In this document: positions 5,248-9,913 of the stretch, one piece after another
How positions within the stretch are numbered: the first letter of the stretch is position 1
How the letters are laid out: each line of letters opens with the position of its first letter
Assembly (NCBI GenBank): GCA_015055785.1
Contig: SVHQ01000050.1
Location: 1 to 9,913 of the forward strand
Direction of reading: 5' to 3'
Length of the DNA stretch: 9,913 nucleotides
From: Clostridiales bacterium
Lineage (GTDB): Bacteria; Bacillota_A; Clostridia; Christensenellales; Borkfalkiaceae
Notes under the pieces: model-generated
Databases searched by the model: none
The model's input: the letters and a program-made list of their open reading frames with translations, nothing else
What the model was told of the DNA's origin: nothing
Translations under genes and position numbers: made by a program

Positions 5248-7842
5248 ATGGCGCTTTCACAAATGATGCAACATTATCTTTCTATGAAAGATAAATATAA
5301 GGACTGTGTTTTATTCTATCGTCTCGGTGATTTCTACGAGATGTTTTTTGACGATGCAGTGAAGGTTTCGAAATTACTCGATCTCACGTTGACGGGTAGA
5401 GATTGTGGGTTGGCGGAACGCGCGCCTATGTGCGGTGTTCCTTTTCATGCGGCAGACGTCTATATTGCAAAATTGGTAGCGGCAGGAGAAAAGGTGGCAA
5501 TCTGCGATCAACTCTCCGATCCAAAAGCGAGCAAAGGGCTTGTGGAGCGCGATGTTGTTCGTATTGTTTCAGCGGGTACGGTTATTGAAGAAGGCATGTT
5601 AGAAGAAGGCAAAAATAATTATATCGCTTGCCTTTTTAAAAACAACGATTGTGTTGCTGTGGCATGGACGGATATTACGACGGGGGAATTTCTTGCGGAG
5701 GAATTTGTGGGTGAAACTTCCGTTGAGGACGTGATAGGGCATTTGGTAAAATTATCGGTCGCGGAGATTATCTGTAACGAAGATATGCTTTTAGAGAGCA
5801 AGAACGTAAAAGAGGTAAAGCACAATTTATTGCCATCATTTTCTTGCTATTTACCATGGGCGTTTAACGTTAAACATGCGGAAAAGAATTTATTAGAACA
5901 ATTAAACGCACGGTCTTTGGCGGCATTCGGTATTGCAGCAAAAGAAAATTTAATTTCTGCAGCAGGAGCTTTGATTGAATATTTACGTGAAACGCAGAAA
6001 CATTCCTTGGCGAATATTACTGCTATCAAAGTGGTGAACCGTGAAAAATTCATGGTTTTGGATAGCAATGCTGTAAGAAACTTGGAATTGTTGCGCAATA
6101 ACTCTGAGGGTAAGAAATACGGTTCGTTGCTTTGGGTTTTGGATAAAACAAAAACGGGCATGGGGGCGCGTTTGTTAAATCGCATGATTTTATCTCCCTC
6201 GAGGAACATTGAGGAAATTAATTATCGTCAAGACGGTGTAGAAGAATTGGTGAATTCTTCCGTTATTCGTATGGGGTTGGCGGAAACGTTAAGGGATATT
6301 CGTGATGTGGAGCGTTTAACGGGTAAAATATCCAACGGTAACTTGATGCCGAGAGATTGTTTGGCGTTGGGCATTTCTTTAAACGTTTTGCCGTCCTTGA
6401 AGTTTCAACTGACTGGTTTTTCGTCCAAGATAATTTCGGATATCGACAATGGTTTGTTGGATATGAAACCAATTGCTGATTTGTTGAGCGTCGCCGTTAA
6501 TCCTGAAGCACCTGCATTGATGAAGGACGGTGGGTATATTCGCGAGGGGTATAACGCGGAATTGGACGAACTTCGCAATATTAAGAAAAATAGTGAACAA
6601 ATTTTATTGGAAATTGAAATGCGTGAAAAGGAGAGAACGGGTATTAAAACTCTTCGTGTCCGTTTCAACCGTGTGTTCGGCTATTATATCGAAGTTTCCA
6701 ACTCCTTTAAAGACAAAGTACCCGAAGATTATATCCGTAAACAAACGTTGACGACGGGTGAGCGCTATATTACGGAAGAATTAAAAATTTTAGAAGAAAA
6801 AATCTTAACGAGCGATGAAAAAGCTTTAAAATTAGAAGCGCGGCTCTATCAAGAAATTGTAGAAAGATTGTCTATGGAAATTGAACATTTAAAGAGTATT
6901 TCCGAATCGATTGCTTTGTTAGATTGCCTTGTGTCGTTGGCTACGGTTGCCAAAGAACGTCGTTACGTGCGCCCGAAGATGTTAGAAAGCGATTGCACTT
7001 TGGCGATCACGGATGGTAGGCATCCAGTCGTGGAAGCGATTTCTAAAGAGCGTTTTGTGCCTAATGATGCGCTTTTAGACAATAAAGAGAATTGTTGTGC
7101 GATTATCACTGGGCCGAATATGGCAGGTAAAAGTACGTACATGCGACAGGTTGCATTGATTGTTTTGATGGCGCATATCGGTTCATTTGTGCCAGCTAAA
7201 GCAGCTGAAATTCCTTTGACGGATCGCATTTTTACACGTGTGGGTGCAAGTGATAACTTGATTTTCGATCAGAGTACGTTTATGGTTGAAATGACGGAGG
7301 TGGCGACAATTTTATTGCACGCAACGAAGGATAGTCTTTTGATTTTAGACGAAGTAGGTCGTGGTACGAGTACGTATGACGGTTTGTCAATTGCTTGGTC
7401 GGTGATTGAATTCTTGATTAACAACGTTCATGCAAAAACGCTATTCTCAACGCATTATCATGAATTGACTGAATTGGAGACATCATTGCGGGGCGTCAAG
7501 AATTATAAAGTGACGGTTAAGGAATTAAACGGAGCGGTTGTATTTTTACGTAAAATTGCAAGAGGTGGCGCAAATCGAAGTTTTGGTATTGAAGTTGCTG
7601 CATTAGCTGGCGTACCTAAGGAAGTTACTTTAAGAGCAAAGGGCATTTTAAAGGCGTTAGAGAAAAATGATATTGCACGCGGAAAAATACAAATGGATGC
7701 TGTTGGTGTTGAAGAAAAAGAAGAAAGGCAATTTACCGAAGTGGAAAAACTTTTAATGGAAACAGATATCAATACGCTTTCTCCTATGCAGGCGTTGTTA
7801 TTGCTTGGGGATTTGAAGGATAAATTGGAAGTGGAGAACTGA
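5248..7842 (+). CDS. mutS: DNA mismatch repair protein MutS
   Basis: MutS binds mismatches and small loops as a clamp-like dimer and recruits MutL in an ATP-dependent way. The 864 residues are standard length. Domain I carries the mismatch-wedging Phe-X-Glu motif as F29-Y30-E31 in GDFYEMF. Connector, core/lever and clamp domains follow to about residue 560, then the ABC-type ATPase with Walker A GPNMAGKST (622-630), Walker B LLILDE (Asp701, Glu702) followed by GRGTSTYDG, and STHYHE as the H-loop. The C-terminal dimerisation helices (DINTLSPMQALLLL) are present. Two oddities: the loop before STFMVEM reads NLIFDQ where the family usually has a glycine just before the Q/R/K, and the clamp-binding QLSLF motif near the C terminus is replaced by QMDAV (815-819). 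Neither breaks the protein. It is the middle gene of miaB-mutS-mutL, one base before mutL. It is not MutS2: domain I is present and the Smr domain absent. Confidence 0.98.
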   Translation: MALSQMMQHYLSMKDKYKDCVLFYRLGDFYEMFFDDAVKVSKLLDLTLTGRDCGLAERAPMCGVPFHAADVYIAKLVAAGEKVAICDQLSDPKASKGLVERDVVRIVSAGTVIEEGMLEEGKNNYIACLFKNNDCVAVAWTDITTGEFLAEEFVGETSVEDVIGHLVKLSVAEIICNEDMLLESKNVKEVKHNLLPSFSCYLPWAFNVKHAEKNLLEQLNARSLAAFGIAAKENLISAAGALIEYLRETQKHSLANITAIKVVNREKFMVLDSNAVRNLELLRNNSEGKKYGSLLWVLDKTKTGMGARLLNRMILSPSRNIEEINYRQDGVEELVNSSVIRMGLAETLRDIRDVERLTGKISNGNLMPRDCLALGISLNVLPSLKFQLTGFSSKIISDIDNGLLDMKPIADLLSVAVNPEAPALMKDGGYIREGYNAELDELRNIKKNSEQILLEIEMREKERTGIKTLRVRFNRVFGYYIEVSNSFKDKVPEDYIRKQTLTTGERYITEELKILEEKILTSDEKALKLEARLYQEIVERLSMEIEHLKSISESIALLDCLVSLATVAKERRYVRPKMLESDCTLAITDGRHPVVEAISKERFVPNDALLDNKENCCAIITGPNMAGKSTYMRQVALIVLMAHIGSFVPAKAAEIPLTDRIFTRVGASDNLIFDQSTFMVEMTEVATILLHATKDSLLILDEVGRGTSTYDGLSIAWSVIEFLINNVHAKTLFSTHYHELTELETSLRGVKNYKVTVKELNGAVVFLRKIARGGANRSFGIEVAALAGVPKEVTLRAKGILKALEKNDIARGKIQMDAVGVEEKEERQFTEVEKLLMETDINTLSPMQALLLLGDLKDKLEVEN
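7833..7836 (+). promoter_or_regulatory. Ribosome binding site of mutL, inside the end of mutS
   Basis: GGAG lies within the last codons of mutS, 7 bases before the mutL ATG at 7844. The mutS stop (7840-7842) falls between the site and the start, so the ribosome leaving mutS is well placed to begin mutL: translational coupling, which would keep MutS and MutL amounts linked. Confidence 0.8.
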
Positions 7843-7843
7843 T

Positions 7844-9913
7844 ATGGCAAAAATTAATATATTGCCCGCAAAAGTATTTAATCGAATTGCTGCAGGCGAA
7901 GTGGTGGATAGACCTTATTCCGTTGTGAAAGAGCTTGTAGAGAATGCAATCGATGCAGGGGCGACAGAAATTCAAATCCATATTGAAAAAGGCGGCAAGC
8001 AGTTAATTCGCGTTGTTGATAACGGTTGCGGTATCGAGCGTGATGATTTGCATTCTGCTTTTCTTCCGCATGCAACGAGCAAAATCGCTGCTGCAGAAGA
8101 TTTAGAAAATATCGTAACGCTTGGTTTTAGAGGGGAAGCTGTTGCGTCGATTGCGGCGGTATCAAAAATGACGATTACTTCCAAAACTTTAGGTGGTAAG
8201 TGTTATCAGCTTGCTTCTAACGGCGGTGAAATAGGAGAAATAAAGGAAGTTGCTGGAGATGACGGAACAGACGTTTGCGTTGAAATGCTCTTCTTTAATA
8301 CACCTGTTCGTTTGAAATTTTTGAAATCGGAAAAAGCAGAGGAATCGGACATCACCAATTTTGTTTCCAGATTTATCCTTAGCAAACCGAATATTGCCTT
8401 CACCTATTACGTTAATGGTAAAAAGACCTTGCAATCTTTTGGTGAGGGCGTAGAAGAAGCATTAGTGAGTGTATATGGTGCGGCTATTTTGTCCAATGTT
8501 TTTGAAATAGACACCAATAAGCACGGGGTGAATATTAGGGGGTATATTGGCAATCAAAATTATTCAAAACCAAATAAAAGCTATCAAAGTGTATTTTTAA
8601 ACGGTAGATATATTATTAATTCGACGATATCTGCCGCTTTAAGCAATGCTTATACGCCCTATTTGATGAAGCGACAATATCCTTTTTATGTTTTGTACAT
8701 TGACGTACCGACGGAAATTGTAGACGTGAACGTGCATCCCAATAAAGCGGATGTTCGCTTTGCGGATAATCAAATTATATACGGTTGTATATATTCTGTT
8801 ATTACGGCTGTTTTAGATGGACATACAAAGGCTTTGGAGTATATCGTTCAAGATAAGTCGCCTACAGTGCAAAGCACTGCGCCGATTATTGAAAAACAAG
8901 AAATTAAAGCGAGCGACGTTGAGAAAAATGTAAATTCTGATAATCATGTAGCAACGCAGAAAAAAGAAGAAAAGACGTTTGGTATTGCGACGTTAACGTA
9001 TGAAGAGGCACAAAAAGAAATAGAAAATTGTGCGCCTGCGTTTAAAGCAAAGCAACAAGGCAAAGTACCTTTTGAGGAAGTGAAAAATTCACCCAAAAGG
9101 TATGTTTTTACTGAGTCAAGTGCTTCGTTTCAAAAGGAAAAGGAAGAAAAAAGCAAAACTAATGAAAAACAAAAGGTGAAAGGTGCCGAGCGTTTACAAC
9201 AAAAATTCCCCGATTTGTTCTTTGAAAGAAACGTTTTGGAAGTGAATGACCCACAATATGAGCAAGCTAAAGCCAAAGGGGAGGAAGTCGATTTCTTCGC
9301 TGCAAATAAGAAATTCCTCGAAGAAATGGAAGTTAAGGCAAAACAAAATAAAATTGATATTTCGACGTGTACGTATGTCGGTAAATTGTTTAATACCTAT
9401 TTAATGTATGAACGTCAAAACGAAATATATATTATTGATCAGCATGCTGCACACGAACGTTTGATATTCGATCGTTTAAAAGAACAAATGCAAAATCGTG
9501 CAGTTCTTCAACAACCCATGCTTGTGCCTTATAAACTCGATTTAAACGCTTTTGAAAGTGCCTTTATCGCAGAACGATTGGCGGATATTCGAGAAATGGG
9601 GTTTGATATTGAAGAATTTGGCGGAAATTCCTATAAAATTTCAGCCGTTCCTATGGATTTACAAAATATAGATTTAAGCGTATTTTTCAATGATATCTTG
9701 GGTGATGTCAGCGGTTATCGTTCAATTAAACTTGCGGATATTTTAAAGGATAAGCTTGCTTCGGCGGCTTGTAAAGCGGCGGTTAAGGGTGGTATGGATT
9801 TAACGCGTGATGAAATTGATGCATTATTTAAAATGATGGACGGTGATATGGGTTTAAAATGTCCGCATGGCAGACCGGTCGTTGTTAAAATGACTCGAAC
9901 AGAGCTTGAAAAA
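7844..9913 (+). CDS. mutL: DNA mismatch repair protein MutL with endonuclease domain (3' end outside window)
   Basis: The frame stays open for 690 codons to the last base of the window. The N-terminal GHKL ATPase has Glu30 and Asn34 (ELVENAIDAGA), DNGCGI from Asp59, GFRGEA (94-99) and, later, VDVNVHPNKADVRF. A Lys/Glu/Gln-rich linker covers about residues 345-515 and looks disordered. The C-terminal domain is the nicking type: DQHAAHE (532-538), ACK (642-644) and CPHGRP (673-678) are metal-site motifs of MutL proteins from bacteria without MutH. QPMLVP (557-562) matches the position of the B. subtilis clamp-binding QEMIVP. The Glu expected at the end of DQHA(X)2E(X)4E is Asp543. The window stops at TELEK, where homologues have a short tail ending around FKR, so probably only some 5-15 residues are missing. 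It starts one base after mutS and is presumably co-translated. Its role is to nick the daughter strand once MutS and the clamp license it. Confidence 0.98.
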   Translation, partial: MAKINILPAKVFNRIAAGEVVDRPYSVVKELVENAIDAGATEIQIHIEKGGKQLIRVVDNGCGIERDDLHSAFLPHATSKIAAAEDLENIVTLGFRGEAVASIAAVSKMTITSKTLGGKCYQLASNGGEIGEIKEVAGDDGTDVCVEMLFFNTPVRLKFLKSEKAEESDITNFVSRFILSKPNIAFTYYVNGKKTLQSFGEGVEEALVSVYGAAILSNVFEIDTNKHGVNIRGYIGNQNYSKPNKSYQSVFLNGRYIINSTISAALSNAYTPYLMKRQYPFYVLYIDVPTEIVDVNVHPNKADVRFADNQIIYGCIYSVITAVLDGHTKALEYIVQDKSPTVQSTAPIIEKQEIKASDVEKNVNSDNHVATQKKEEKTFGIATLTYEEAQKEIENCAPAFKAKQQGKVPFEEVKNSPKRYVFTESSASFQKEKEEKSKTNEKQKVKGAERLQQKFPDLFFERNVLEVNDPQYEQAKAKGEEVDFFAANKKFLEEMEVKAKQNKIDISTCTYVGKLFNTYLMYERQNEIYIIDQHAAHERLIFDRLKEQMQNRAVLQQPMLVPYKLDLNAFESAFIAERLADIREMGFDIEEFGGNSYKISAVPMDLQNIDLSVFFNDILGDVSGYRSIKLADILKDKLASAACKAAVKGGMDLTRDEIDALFKMMDGDMGLKCPHGRPVVVKMTRTELEK

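Overview
This looks like a chromosomal housekeeping region of a low-GC Gram-positive-type bacterium, most likely Bacillota of class Clostridia. The evidence is a miaB-mutS-mutL gene order, a MutL carrying the endonuclease motifs found in bacteria without MutH, a ThiI without a rhodanese domain placed next to its own cysteine desulfurase, and A/T-rich codon choice with strong use of TTG for leucine. This placement is an inference from family knowledge; no rRNA or species marker is present. I see no mobile element, CRISPR array, tRNA or rRNA, and no gene-free stretch longer than about 136 bases.

Layout, left to right. (1) Positions 1-1451, plus strand: the last 93 codons of a cysteine desulfurase, then 6 bases later a complete thiI. 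The two form a tRNA 4-thiouridine sulfur-relay pair. (2) Positions 1464-1506: a perfect 21-bp inverted repeat with T-runs on both strands, serving as a shared terminator for thiI and the convergent next gene, whose stop codon lies inside it. (3) Positions 1500-3737, minus strand: a complete class A penicillin-binding protein (glycosyltransferase plus transpeptidase) with a membrane anchor and a C-terminal beta-rich, probably fibronectin-III-like, tail. It is visibly more A/T-rich than its neighbours. (4) Positions 3738-3873: a divergent intergenic region with a very good sigma-A promoter reading right (TTGATA, 17 bases, TATAAT) whose spacer holds a run of nine A. (5) Positions 3874-9913, plus strand: miaB, mutS and mutL, closely spaced (42 bases, then 1 base), with mutL cut by the window end a few codons before its expected stop.

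Functionally the right half is a mismatch-repair operon. MutS recognises mismatches. MutL couples recognition to nicking through its own endonuclease domain and probably contacts the sliding clamp through QPMLVP. MiaB is the tRNA i6A methylthiolase that often heads this operon in Clostridia. The left half also serves tRNA modification (s4U). The PBP between them is a cell-wall gene with no evident link to either side.

The window is mostly ordinary core genome. The points most worth a second look are the A9 tract inside the promoter of the mismatch-repair operon, family-atypical residues in the MutS ATPase loop and MutL endonuclease motif, a degenerate clamp motif in MutS, the terminator that contains a stop codon, and the absence of any ribosome binding site before the PBP gene. 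I did not find a convincing undescribed system.
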